DNA of 64,000 nt, from positions 2,170,001-2,234,000 of the forward strand of contig NZ_CP041244.1 of NCBI RefSeq assembly GCF_006547145.1, read 5' to 3'. Made by a program: the position numbers and the translations under genes. The notes beneath the pieces were generated by a model. The model was not told the DNA's origin. It ran no database searches and saw only the letters and a program-made list of their open reading frames with translations. Of this stretch, positions 7,370 to 15,878 are shown in pieces. Source of the DNA: Actinomadura sp. WMMA1423. GTDB taxonomy: Bacteria; Actinomycetota; Actinomycetes; Streptosporangiales; Streptosporangiaceae. Positions within the stretch are counted from its first letter, which is position 1. Every line of letters begins with the position of its first letter.

Positions 7370-9505
7370 ATGGCGTACGAGGCCAAGGACGTCCTGAGGG
7401 GCGGGTTCTCGCTGCTGGACGCCGCGCGGGGGCTGGTCGCCGACCACCGGCGGGCGCTGGCCGACGTGCGCGCGGCGCTGGCGCCGCTGCGGAGCGAGGC
7501 GGCGCGCGAGCAGCTCGCGTCGATTCCGCTGGCCCGGCTGAAGGACGTCACGGACGGGCGGCTGCGGCTCGGGCCTCTGGAGGAGGCGGGCTTCGGCAAC
7601 GTCGCGGACGTGCTGGCCTCGACCCCCTACAAGCTCCAGCTGCTGCCGGGGATCGGTCCCCAGACGGCGCAGCAGCTGCACGCGGCGGCGGGGAGCCTGG
7701 CCGAGGCGGCCGAGCGGTCGGTGACGGTGCGGCTCGACGTCGACCGGCGGGACGAGGCGATGACGCCCGCCGTCGTCGCGCTGCACCGGCTGGTGAACGC
7801 CGGGCCGGAGCTGCCGCGGGCGCGCGCGGTCGCCGAGGAGGTCGACGAGCGCGTCGGGCCGCTGGTGCAGGACGCGCGGCCCGCCGGGTCGTGGTGGCGC
7901 AGGCTCCTCGCCCCGCCCGCGCGGCGCGAGCGGGCGCGGTCGGCGGTCGGCGAGCTCGCCGAGGCGCTCGCCGCCGAGGAGGCGCGCGGCACCCGGCTGC
8001 TGGTCTCCCAGGCCTCGGTCGACCTGCTGCGCCCGCACGTGTCGGCCGACGAGGCGTGGATCGACTTCGAGCTGCGCGCGGCCGACTACCAGACGCTCCT
8101 GGCCGAGCTCGCGTCGGCGGAGCCGGAGCAGGACGCCGCCGAGGGGTTCCTGCCGGGCGACCTCGCGGCGCGGGTGAAGGCCCAGCCGCTCGACGACCGG
8201 TTCCGGCGGGTGTCGCTGCGCGGGTACCAGGCGTTCGGGGCGCGGTTCGCGCTCGTCCAGAAGCGGGTGATCCTGGGCGACGAGATGGGGCTCGGGAAGA
8301 CGGTCCAGGCCATCGCCGCGATGGCCCATCTGCGGGCGCGGGGCGTGACGCACTTCCTGGTGGCGTGCCCGGCGAGCGTGCTGATCAACTGGCTCCGGGA
8401 GATCGAGACCCGCAGCACGATCGCCGCGCATCCGGTGCACGGGTCCGGCCGGGCGGGGGCGCTGCGCAAGTGGGCCGGGGACGGCGGCATCGCCGTCACG
8501 ACGCTCGCCACGCTGCACGCCCTGAACGTCCCGGAGGAGGTGGAGGTCGGCATGTTCGTGGTGGACGAGGCCCACTACGCCAAGAACCACGAGACGCGCC
8601 GCGCCCGCGCCGTCGCGCAGTGGTGCCGCAGGGCGGAGAACGTCCTGTTCCTCACCGGGACGCCGATGGAGAACCGGGTCGAGGAGTTCCGGAGCCTCGT
8701 CGCCCATCTGCGGCCCGAGGTCGCCGAGCGGATCCGCCCGCACGACGCGGCGGTGGGGGCGCGGGCGTTCCGGTCGGCCGTGGCGCCGGTCTACCTGCGG
8801 CGCAACCAGCGGGACGTGCTCGTCGAGCTGCCCGAGGTCGTGCACGTCGACGAGCTGGAGGAGTTCAGCCGGGCGGACGCGGCCGCCTACCGCAAGGCCG
8901 TGGCGGCGGGCAACTTCATGGCGATGCGCCGGGCGGCCTACGCCGTCCCGAAGAGGTCGGCCAAGCTCGACCGGTTGAAGGAGCTGGTGGTCGAGGCCGC
9001 CGAGAACGACCTGAAGGTCGTGGTGTTCTCCTACTTCCGCGACGTGCTGGCCGCCGTCGGGGAGGCGCTCGGTCCGGAGACCCGCGGGCCGATCTCGGGC
9101 GAGACCCCGCCGGCGCGGCGGCAGGAGATCGTGGACGCGTTCACCGCCGAGCCGGGGCACGCCGTGCTGCTCGCCCAGATCCAGGCCGGCGGCGTCGGGC
9201 TGAACCTCCAGGCGGCGTCGGTGGTGATCCTCTGCGAGCCGCAGGTGAAGCCGACGATGGAGACGCAGGCGATCGGGCGGGCGCACCGGATGGGGCAGGT
9301 GCGGACCGTCCAGGTGCACCGGCTGCTCACCCCCGGCGGTGTGGACGAGCGGATGCTGGAGATACTGCACGTCAAGACCATGCTGTTCGACGAGTACGCG
9401 CGGCGCAGCGACCTCGCGGAGCAGACCCCCGACGCGGTCGACATCTCCGAGCGCGACCTCGCCCGGCAGATCGTCGCCGAGGAGCAGCAGAGGCTCGGGA
9501 CGTAG
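7370..9505 (+). CDS. SNF2-family helicase with N-terminal helix-hairpin-helix
   Basis: 711-aa cytoplasmic Swi2/Snf2-type DNA translocase. An N-terminal region holds a helix-hairpin-helix, LLPGIGPQTAQQL, near residue 90. The catalytic core has Walker A GDEMGLGKT near 303, motif II DEAH near 398, motif III LTGTPMENR, and in the second RecA lobe GVGLNLQAASVVI and motif VI IGRAHRMGQ near 634. The combination resembles annealing or repair remodellers more than Mfd-type translocases, but the pathway is not shown. It stands alone: no nuclease, methylase or defence gene adjoins it. The OsmC gene follows 60 bp later. Confidence 0.88.
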   Translation: MAYEAKDVLRGGFSLLDAARGLVADHRRALADVRAALAPLRSEAAREQLASIPLARLKDVTDGRLRLGPLEEAGFGNVADVLASTPYKLQLLPGIGPQTAQQLHAAAGSLAEAAERSVTVRLDVDRRDEAMTPAVVALHRLVNAGPELPRARAVAEEVDERVGPLVQDARPAGSWWRRLLAPPARRERARSAVGELAEALAAEEARGTRLLVSQASVDLLRPHVSADEAWIDFELRAADYQTLLAELASAEPEQDAAEGFLPGDLAARVKAQPLDDRFRRVSLRGYQAFGARFALVQKRVILGDEMGLGKTVQAIAAMAHLRARGVTHFLVACPASVLINWLREIETRSTIAAHPVHGSGRAGALRKWAGDGGIAVTTLATLHALNVPEEVEVGMFVVDEAHYAKNHETRRARAVAQWCRRAENVLFLTGTPMENRVEEFRSLVAHLRPEVAERIRPHDAAVGARAFRSAVAPVYLRRNQRDVLVELPEVVHVDELEEFSRADAAAYRKAVAAGNFMAMRRAAYAVPKRSAKLDRLKELVVEAAENDLKVVVFSYFRDVLAAVGEALGPETRGPISGETPPARRQEIVDAFTAEPGHAVLLAQIQAGGVGLNLQAASVVILCEPQVKPTMETQAIGRAHRMGQVRTVQVHRLLTPGGVDERMLEILHVKTMLFDEYARRSDLAEQTPDAVDISERDLARQIVAEEQQRLGT

Positions 9506-9565
9506 GGAAGAACGCGGGGCGGGCCGGTGTTCAGGCGGGCGAGGCCGTCGATCGAAGGGGATTCC

Positions 9566-9958
9566 ATGGCTGAGGTCAGGGTTGAGCGCACCGAGGACGG
9601 CTTCCGGGCCGTCAACGGCCGGGGCGCGGCGGTCGCGATCGGCGATGGGGACTCCGAGGGCGTCTTCACGCCGGTCGAGCTGCTGCTGGCGGCGCTCGGC
9701 GGCTGCGAGCTGGTCACCGTCGAGCCGCTGACGGCCAAGCGCGGGCACCGGATGGCGCGGCTCGCCGCCACCGTCCAGGCCGACAAGATCGCGACGAGCA
9801 CGCTCGGCACGATCACGGTCACCTACGACGTCGAGCTGCCCGAGGGGGACGGCGAGGCCGAGGACGTCCTGAAGGCCGTGGCGGCCCGCGTCCACGAGAA
9901 GTACTGCACCGTCGGCAACGCCCTCCGCGAGCCGACGAAGGTCGACCAGGTCGTGTAG
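9566..9958 (+). CDS. OsmC family peroxiredoxin-like protein
   Basis: 130-aa OsmC/Ohr-type protein, expected to reduce organic or fatty-acid hydroperoxides as a dimer. Both redox cysteines of the fold are present: Cys47 in LAALGGCELVTV and Cys114 in HEKYCTVGNAL. FTPVELLLAALGG is the usual central helix. The ATG at 9566 is chosen because GAAGGGG precedes it; the frame extends 13 codons further upstream without a conserved sequence. It follows the SNF2 gene on the same strand. Confidence 0.88.
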   Translation: MAEVRVERTEDGFRAVNGRGAAVAIGDGDSEGVFTPVELLLAALGGCELVTVEPLTAKRGHRMARLAATVQADKIATSTLGTITVTYDVELPEGDGEAEDVLKAVAARVHEKYCTVGNALREPTKVDQVV

Positions 9959-10010
9959 GAGTCGGGACCTTCGGAGCGCGGCCGGGGCGCCGCCCGGCCG
10001 CGCTCCACGG

Positions 10011-11606
10011 CTAGCGGCAGGTGGCGCCCCGCTCGGGTACCGTGCCGCGCAGCAGGTAGGCGTGCACGGCCTCGCGGACGCAGGGGTCGCCGGTGTCGTA
10101 GGCGCCGTGCCCCTCCCCTTCGAGCGTGAGGAGGGCGGCCCGGCCGCCGAGCGCCCGGGTGAGCGCGGGCGCCCACGCGTACGGCGTGGCGGGGTCGCCG
10201 GTGTTGCCGACGACGAGGATCGGCGCGGCGGACGGAGCGGACACCTCGCGTGATGCGGGGTCTCCCGGTACCGGCCAGCCCGTGCACTGCAGCAGCCCCC
10301 ACGCCAGGGACGCCCCGAAGACCGGTGAGGCGGCGCGGAACCGCGGCAGCAGCCGCCGCACGTCCCCGGCGGTGTAGCGGTCGGTGCTGTCGGCGCAGGT
10401 GATGGCGGTGTTGGCGGCGGAGAGGCCGCTGTAGGCGCCGTCCCGGCGCCGCCCGTTCTGGGCGTCCGCGAGCATCAGCAGCAGGCTCCCGTCACGGCGC
10501 TTCACCGCGTCGACCAGGCCCTGGGCGAGGTACGGCCAGGCGTCCCGCGAGTACAGCGCGGCGGCGACGCCGGTCGTGCCGAGGCTCTGGGTGAGCCTCC
10601 GCCCGGACGAGGTGCGCAGCGGGCTCTGGTCGAGGCCCGCCAGGAACCGGCCGGTGGACGCGACGACGGACGGCCCGTCCTTACCGAGCGGGCACTCCTT
10701 CGTGCCGAGCCGGGCGCAGGCGTCGCCGAAGGCGCCTAGAGCGCGCTGGAACGCGGCCGCCTGCTGGCGCGCCAGATCCGCGGAGCTGAGCCCGGTGTCG
10801 ACGGCCCCGTCCAGGACGGCCCGCCCCACCCTGCCGGGGAACTGGTGCGCGTAGCTGCCGCCGAGCCTGCTGCCGTAGGAGACCCCGAAGTACTGGAGCC
10901 GCTCGTCGCCGACGGCGGCGCGGACCATTTCCAGGTCGCGGGCCGCGTCGACGGTCCCGACGTGCGGCAGCAGCCGCCCCGACCGGGCCTCGCAGCCGCG
11001 CACGAAGGCGGCGCGGCCCGCCGTGTAGGCCCGCTCCTCGGCGGCGGTGTCGGGGCTGTCGTCCATGGCGGCGAGCGCGTCCATGCGGCGGGCGTCCACG
11101 CAGGCGACCGGGTCGCTCCGGCCGACGCCGCGCGGGTCGAAGCCGATCAGGTCGTAGCGGGAGCGGAGCTCGGCGTACTGGTCCGCGCTCTGGGCGAGGG
11201 TGTCGACGCCCTCACCGCCGGGGCCGCCGAAGTTGAACACCAGCGAGCCGATGCGGCCGCGCGGGTCGGTCGCCGGCACCTTGATCAGCGCGAGGCCGAT
11301 CCGCTCCCCTGAGGGCCGCGCGTGGTCGAGCGGCACCTGGAGCGTCGCGCACCGCAACCCGCGGGGCCGCTTGCTCCCGGGCCCCGGGGCCGGCAGGCCG
11401 GTGCAGCGCCCCCAGGCCGGCTGCGGCGCGGTGCCCGCCAGGACGACCGCGGGCGGGGTGTCACCCGCCCCGGACCCGGCCGCCGCCGGAGCGCCGCCCG
11501 CCGTGCGGGCGCGTCCCGTCCCTCCGGAGAGGGAGAGGAGCACTAAGACGGCCAGAGCCGTGCCGACCGCCGGCACCGCGCCGGATCTCCCCCGATACCT
11601 GGCCAT
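10011..11606 (-). CDS. Secreted alpha/beta hydrolase, tripeptidyl aminopeptidase-like
   Basis: 531-aa exported serine hydrolase of the SlpD/SlpE tripeptidyl aminopeptidase type. A signal peptide is evident (MARYRGRSG, then a hydrophobic stretch to about residue 30). The core shows SLVFNFGGPGGEGVD (oxyanion region), DLIGFDPRGVGRSDP, and the nucleophile elbow GVSYGSR near residue 243. The C-terminal TAP-like domain includes PILVVGNTGDPATPY (acid) and LEGEGHGAYD (His). Such enzymes release N-terminal tripeptides from extracellular proteins in Streptomyces. It diverges from the PAP2 gene. Confidence 0.88.
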   Translation of the reverse strand: MARYRGRSGAVPAVGTALAVLVLLSLSGGTGRARTAGGAPAAAGSGAGDTPPAVVLAGTAPQPAWGRCTGLPAPGPGSKRPRGLRCATLQVPLDHARPSGERIGLALIKVPATDPRGRIGSLVFNFGGPGGEGVDTLAQSADQYAELRSRYDLIGFDPRGVGRSDPVACVDARRMDALAAMDDSPDTAAEERAYTAGRAAFVRGCEARSGRLLPHVGTVDAARDLEMVRAAVGDERLQYFGVSYGSRLGGSYAHQFPGRVGRAVLDGAVDTGLSSADLARQQAAAFQRALGAFGDACARLGTKECPLGKDGPSVVASTGRFLAGLDQSPLRTSSGRRLTQSLGTTGVAAALYSRDAWPYLAQGLVDAVKRRDGSLLLMLADAQNGRRRDGAYSGLSAANTAITCADSTDRYTAGDVRRLLPRFRAASPVFGASLAWGLLQCTGWPVPGDPASREVSAPSAAPILVVGNTGDPATPYAWAPALTRALGGRAALLTLEGEGHGAYDTGDPCVREAVHAYLLRGTVPERGATCR

Positions 11607-11776
11607 TCATTCCCCCCGTTCGCATCGCGTGAAGCGATCGGGATCTACCCAGGGCCCCCTATGCTGACTCCTGGCCGACTCCATCGGCTCCCCGGGAGGG
11701 GTGGCGGCGGCGGGATCACCCCGGCGTCCCTGAGGCCCTCCCCCGAAAGTCCGGATACCGCATCAGGGTCGTACTA

Positions 11777-11788
11777 CTCAGGTCTGAG
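11777..11788. promoter_or_regulatory. Short palindrome between divergent hydrolase and PAP2 genes
   Basis: CTCAG-GT-CTGAG, a perfect 5-bp dyad with a 2-bp spacer, in the 240-bp divergent space and preceded by GTACTA. It could be an operator for one or both genes; no cognate regulator is encoded nearby. Confidence 0.35.
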
Positions 11789-11846
11789 ATGAAGACCATT
11801 CGTCGCGGTGATCTCATTCGGGGGCCCTGCGGCGAAGATAGGTACC

Positions 11847-12728
11847 ATGGCTCAACCCGCCCCCCCAGCGGCTCGCAGAAGCGAGGCCGGCGCCACCGCG
11901 ACGCGGCGCCGGGTCCTCACCGCGCCCCCTGTCTGGCGCGAGCTCCTGCTGGTCGTCATCTTCTACACCGGCTATACGCTGACGCGCATCGTCCTGGTTC
12001 AGGACGGCACCGGGCCGGCGTTCGCGCACGCCGACGAGATCCTGCGCGTCGAACGCTATCTGGGGCTGGACATCGAGCTGCACCTCAACCAGACGCTGCT
12101 GACCGTGCCCTGGCTGGCTCGGACCGCCAACGTCTTCTACGCCACGATGCACTTCATCGTGACGCTCGCCGTCGTGGTCTGGCTGTACCGCTACCGGCCG
12201 CAGCACTACCGGTGGCTCCGCACCTCCATCATGGTCGCCACCGGCGTGGCGCTGATCGGGTTCTGGCTGTACCCGCTGGCGCCGCCGAGGTTCCTGCACA
12301 GCGAGGGCTTCGTCGACCCGGTGACCGCGCTGCACTCGCTCGGCCTGTACGCCAGCGACGCCTCCGGGAGCCTGACCAACCAGTACGCGGCCATGCCGTC
12401 CATGCACGCCGGCTGGTCGCTGTGGTGCGGGCTCGTCCTGGTCAAGCTGGCGTCGCAGACGTGGGCCAAGCTCCTCGGCGTGCTCTACCCCGCGACCACC
12501 GTGATCGTGATCCTGTCCACCGCCAACCACTACGTGCTGGACGCGGTGGCGGGCATGGCGCTCATCGGCGGCGCGCTCTGGGTGTCGTGGATCCTGTACA
12601 CGCGCTGCCCGGCGCCGCTCATACTCGCGCGGGCCCACGTCACGGGCCGGCTGCACCAGTGGACCGGGCGGCGCGCGGGCGGCTCCGGGGCGGGCTCCGC
12701 CGCCACCGGAGGCGCCACCCGGCCCTGA
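11847..12728 (+). CDS. PAP2-superfamily (inositolphosphotransferase-like) membrane protein
   Basis: 293-aa polytopic membrane protein of the PAP2/Aur1-like phosphatase superfamily, which transfers or removes phosphate-linked head groups from lipids. After a disordered N-terminus it has about six hydrophobic segments. The phosphatase signature is split between PSMHAGW and ANHYVLDAVAG, where the two His and the Asp form the active site; the usual preceding basic motif is weak (RYRPQHY). The C-terminus is Gly/Ala-rich. The ATG at 11847 (MAQPAPPAA) is preferred over an in-frame GTG at 11808. The substrate is unknown. Confidence 0.78.
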   Translation: MAQPAPPAARRSEAGATATRRRVLTAPPVWRELLLVVIFYTGYTLTRIVLVQDGTGPAFAHADEILRVERYLGLDIELHLNQTLLTVPWLARTANVFYATMHFIVTLAVVVWLYRYRPQHYRWLRTSIMVATGVALIGFWLYPLAPPRFLHSEGFVDPVTALHSLGLYASDASGSLTNQYAAMPSMHAGWSLWCGLVLVKLASQTWAKLLGVLYPATTVIVILSTANHYVLDAVAGMALIGGALWVSWILYTRCPAPLILARAHVTGRLHQWTGRRAGGSGAGSAATGGATRP

Positions 12729-12811
12729 CCGGCGTACAACTCCGGGCCCACGTACATCCCAGGGAGTACACGCCGCCCCGCGGCCCCGCGTGGATCACCC
12801 GGTTCCGGCGC

Positions 12812-15800
12812 TCACTCGGCGCCGTAGAAGACGCGGTCCACGACGGCGCGGGCGCGGCGGGCGTGCCGCCGGTAGTCCTCCAGGAGGTCGCCGGTCCCGG
12901 GATAGTCGAGGACGCGGGCGACGGCGCTGCGCTCGCGGCGGTGGTCGGTGGGCAGCAGGTCGGAGGCCCGGCCCCGCACCAGCATGAGCGCCCCCCGGAT
13001 CCGGGTGGCCATGCACCACGCCTCCGACAGGACCTCGGAGTCCTCGGCGTCCAGGAGGCGGGCGTCGACCGCCGCGTCCAGCGCGTCCAGGGTGCGGGTG
13101 GTGCGCAGCGCGGGGACCTCGTGGGCGTACCGGAGCTGGAGCAGCTGCGCGACCCACTCCACGTCGGCGAGCCCGCCCGGCCCGAGCTTGGTGTGCAGGC
13201 GCCGCTCGACGCCGCGCGGGAGCCGCTCGGACTCCATCCGCGCCTTCAGCCGCCGGATCTGCCGGACGGCGTCCTCGCCGATCCCGTCCTCCGGCCAGCG
13301 GACGGGGTCGATCAGCGCGCGGAACCGCTCGCACAGCCCGGGATCGCCGATCATCGGGTCGGCGCGCAGCAGCGCCTGCGCCTCCCAGGGCTCCGACCAG
13401 CGGGCGTAGTAGGCGGCGTAGGAGGCGAGGGTGCGCACGAGCGGCCCCTGCCGCCCCTCCGGCCGCAGGTTCGGGTCGATCACCAGCGGCGGGTCGGGGG
13501 CGGGCAGCGCGAGGAGGCGGCGCAGCTCCTCGGCGACGGCGTGCGCGGCGCGCCCGGCGGCGCGCTCGTCCGCGCCGGGCAGCGGGTCGTGCACGAACAT
13601 CACGTCGGCGTCGCTGCCGTAGCCGAGCTCGTGGCCGCCGAAGCGGCCCATCGCGACGATCGCCATCCGGGTCGGCAGCGGCCCGCGGGACTCCATCTCG
13701 ATCTTGTTGATCGCGGCCTGGAGAGCGGCCTCGACGGTGACGGTGGAGATGCCGGTGAGGGCCTCCCCCACCGTGCGGACGTCGACGAGGCCGAGCAGGT
13801 CGGCGACGGCCACGCGGAACAACTCGCGGCGCCGCTGCGCCCGCACCACCCCGGCCGCCTCCTCCGCCGGGCTTCCGCTCGCCCGCTTCTCCTGCGCGGC
13901 GGGCCCCGCCGGCGCCTCGTTGTGGCGGCGGACGGCGGCGAGCGCCTCCGCGCGCAGGGCCTCGAAGGGGCGCGGCGCCAGGCCCGTGTCGCTGCCGAGG
14001 AGGGCGACCGCCTCGGGGGCGCGCAGCAGCAGGTCGGTGGCGTAGCGGCTGGAGCCGAGCACCCACGCCATCCGCTCGGCGACGGTGACCTCGTCGCGCA
14101 GCAGCCGCAGGTACCAGGGCGTCGTGCCGAGGGCGTCGCTGACCTGCCGGAAACCGAGCAGGCCCGCGTCGGGGTCGGGCGCGTCGGCGAACCAGCCGAG
14201 CATGACCGGCAGCAGCGTCCGCTGGATCGCGGCCCGCCGGGACACGCCCGCGGTCAGCGCCTCGATGTGCCGGAGCGCGCCCCCCGGGTCGGCGTAGCCG
14301 AGGGCCTCCAGCCGGGCCCGGGCCGCCTCCGGGGTGAGCCGGGCCTCCTCCCCGGGCAGCCGCGCCACGGCCCGCAGCAGCGGCCGGTAGAACAGCTTCT
14401 CGTGGATGCGGCGGACCTCCCGGGCGTGCCGCCGCCACAGCGCGGTGAACTCCCCGACCGGGTCGGTGCGCAGGCCGAGGGCGCGGCCGAGGCGGCGCAG
14501 GCCGGCCTCGTCGTCGGGGACGAGGTGGGTGCGGCGGAGCCGGTGCAGCTGGACGAGGTGCTCCACGCGCCGCAGGAACCGGTACGCGGAGGCCAGCGCC
14601 GCCGCGTCGTCGCGCGCGACGTAGCCGCCCCGGGACAGGTCGGCGAGGGCGTCCAGGGTGGTCGGGCTGCGGAGCGTCGTGTCGGCGCGGCCGTGGACGA
14701 GCTGGAGGAGCTGCACCGCGAACTCGACGTCGCGCAGGCCGCCCGGGCCGAGCTTGAGCTGCCGCTCGGAGTCGGCGGTGCGCTGGTTCAGGTCGGTCTC
14801 GACGCGGCGCCGCATGTCCTGGACGTCCTCGACGAAGCTCTCCCCCTCGGCCGCCTTCCACACGATCGGGGTGATCGTCTCGAGGTAGCGGGCGCCGAGG
14901 TCCGCGTCGCCCGCGACGGGACGGGCCTTCAGCAGCGCCTGGAACTCCCACGTCTTGGCCCACCGCTCGTAGTAGGCGCGGTGGCTGGCGAGGGTCCGCA
15001 CGAGCGGCCCGGCCTTGCCCTCCGGGCGCAGCGCCGCGTCGACCTCCCAGAGCGCGCCCTCCTCGGTCGTGGCCGAGCAGGCCCGCATCATCGCCGACGC
15101 GAGGCGCGTCGCGGTGCGCAGCGCGGCGTCCTCGTCCCGCCCCTCCCGCGCTTCGGCCACGAAGACCACGTCGACGTCGCTGACGTAGTTCAGCTCGCGC
15201 CCCCCGCACTTGCCCATGCCGATCACGGCGAGCCGGCACGCCTCGTGGCCGGGGACCTCGGCGCGGGCGATCGCGAGGCCGGCCTCCAGCGCGGCGGCGG
15301 CGAGGTCGGCCAGTTCCGCGGCGACCTCGGCGACGTCCGCCAGACCGATCAGGTCGCGTCCCGCCAGGGCCAGGAGGCGGCGGCGGTAGGCGACGCGGAG
15401 CGCGAGGAGCGCGTCCTCGTCCCGGGCCACCGGCTCCTCAGCGGACGGGTCGGCGCCCACGGCGGCCAGCAGGCCGGCGCGGGGGCTTCCGAGCGGGCCC
15501 GCGACGCCGTCGCGCAGCACCCGCCAGTGGTCCGGATGCCGGGCCAGGTGGTCACCGAGCGCCGCGCTCACCCCGAGGACGGCGGTCAGCCGCTCGCGCG
15601 TCCCGGGTTCGGTGACGAGCGCCGCGCGCAGGTCGCCGCCGGCCGCCGGGAGCAGGCGCAGCAGCCCGTCGAGGGCGAGGTCGGGGTCGGCGGTGCCGCC
15701 GAGGGCGTCGAGCAGGCCGTCGCCGGGCGCCGAGCCGTCCCGCTCGGCCTCGGCGATCAGCCGCTCGGCCCGCGCCGCGTGGGTGAAGCCGAGCCGCGCC

Positions 15801-15850
15801 AGGCGTCCGGCGAGCGAGGGACGGCGGTCGGAAGTCCAGGACTCGGTCAC
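12812..15850 (-). CDS. glnE: Bifunctional glutamine synthetase adenylyltransferase/deadenylylase
   Basis: Controls GlnA by adding AMP to, or removing it from, the regulatory tyrosine. The 1012-aa protein has the expected two-fold architecture. The N-terminal nucleotidyltransferase half has its metal site at ELNYVSDVDVVF (about residue 223) and acts as deadenylylase in the family. A helical linker follows. The C-terminal half, ELGYGSDADVMF (about 745), is the adenylyltransferase. Each half is followed by a GlnD-type helical domain with LGPGGLRDVEF or LGPGGLADVEW. The start is GTG at 15850, 28 bp after the glnA2 stop, so the two form an operon. Confidence 0.96.
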   Translation of the reverse strand: MTESWTSDRRPSLAGRLARLGFTHAARAERLIAEAERDGSAPGDGLLDALGGTADPDLALDGLLRLLPAAGGDLRAALVTEPGTRERLTAVLGVSAALGDHLARHPDHWRVLRDGVAGPLGSPRAGLLAAVGADPSAEEPVARDEDALLALRVAYRRRLLALAGRDLIGLADVAEVAAELADLAAAALEAGLAIARAEVPGHEACRLAVIGMGKCGGRELNYVSDVDVVFVAEAREGRDEDAALRTATRLASAMMRACSATTEEGALWEVDAALRPEGKAGPLVRTLASHRAYYERWAKTWEFQALLKARPVAGDADLGARYLETITPIVWKAAEGESFVEDVQDMRRRVETDLNQRTADSERQLKLGPGGLRDVEFAVQLLQLVHGRADTTLRSPTTLDALADLSRGGYVARDDAAALASAYRFLRRVEHLVQLHRLRRTHLVPDDEAGLRRLGRALGLRTDPVGEFTALWRRHAREVRRIHEKLFYRPLLRAVARLPGEEARLTPEAARARLEALGYADPGGALRHIEALTAGVSRRAAIQRTLLPVMLGWFADAPDPDAGLLGFRQVSDALGTTPWYLRLLRDEVTVAERMAWVLGSSRYATDLLLRAPEAVALLGSDTGLAPRPFEALRAEALAAVRRHNEAPAGPAAQEKRASGSPAEEAAGVVRAQRRRELFRVAVADLLGLVDVRTVGEALTGISTVTVEAALQAAINKIEMESRGPLPTRMAIVAMGRFGGHELGYGSDADVMFVHDPLPGADERAAGRAAHAVAEELRRLLALPAPDPPLVIDPNLRPEGRQGPLVRTLASYAAYYARWSEPWEAQALLRADPMIGDPGLCERFRALIDPVRWPEDGIGEDAVRQIRRLKARMESERLPRGVERRLHTKLGPGGLADVEWVAQLLQLRYAHEVPALRTTRTLDALDAAVDARLLDAEDSEVLSEAWCMATRIRGALMLVRGRASDLLPTDHRRERSAVARVLDYPGTGDLLEDYRRHARRARAVVDRVFYGAE

Positions 15851-15878
15851 AGGACCAACCGTATTCCCGTAAGGGCCC

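Noticed and set aside
7205..9895. A very long open frame on the minus strand opposite the SNF2 gene
   Set aside because: It is Arg/Pro/Gly/His-rich with no domain and lies antisense to a clear SNF2 coding sequence; such shadows are expected at this GC content.
7370..12728. A possible defence island around the SNF2 helicase
   Set aside because: Neighbours are OsmC, a secreted peptidase and a PAP2 protein; no nuclease, methylase, toxin or mobility gene is present.
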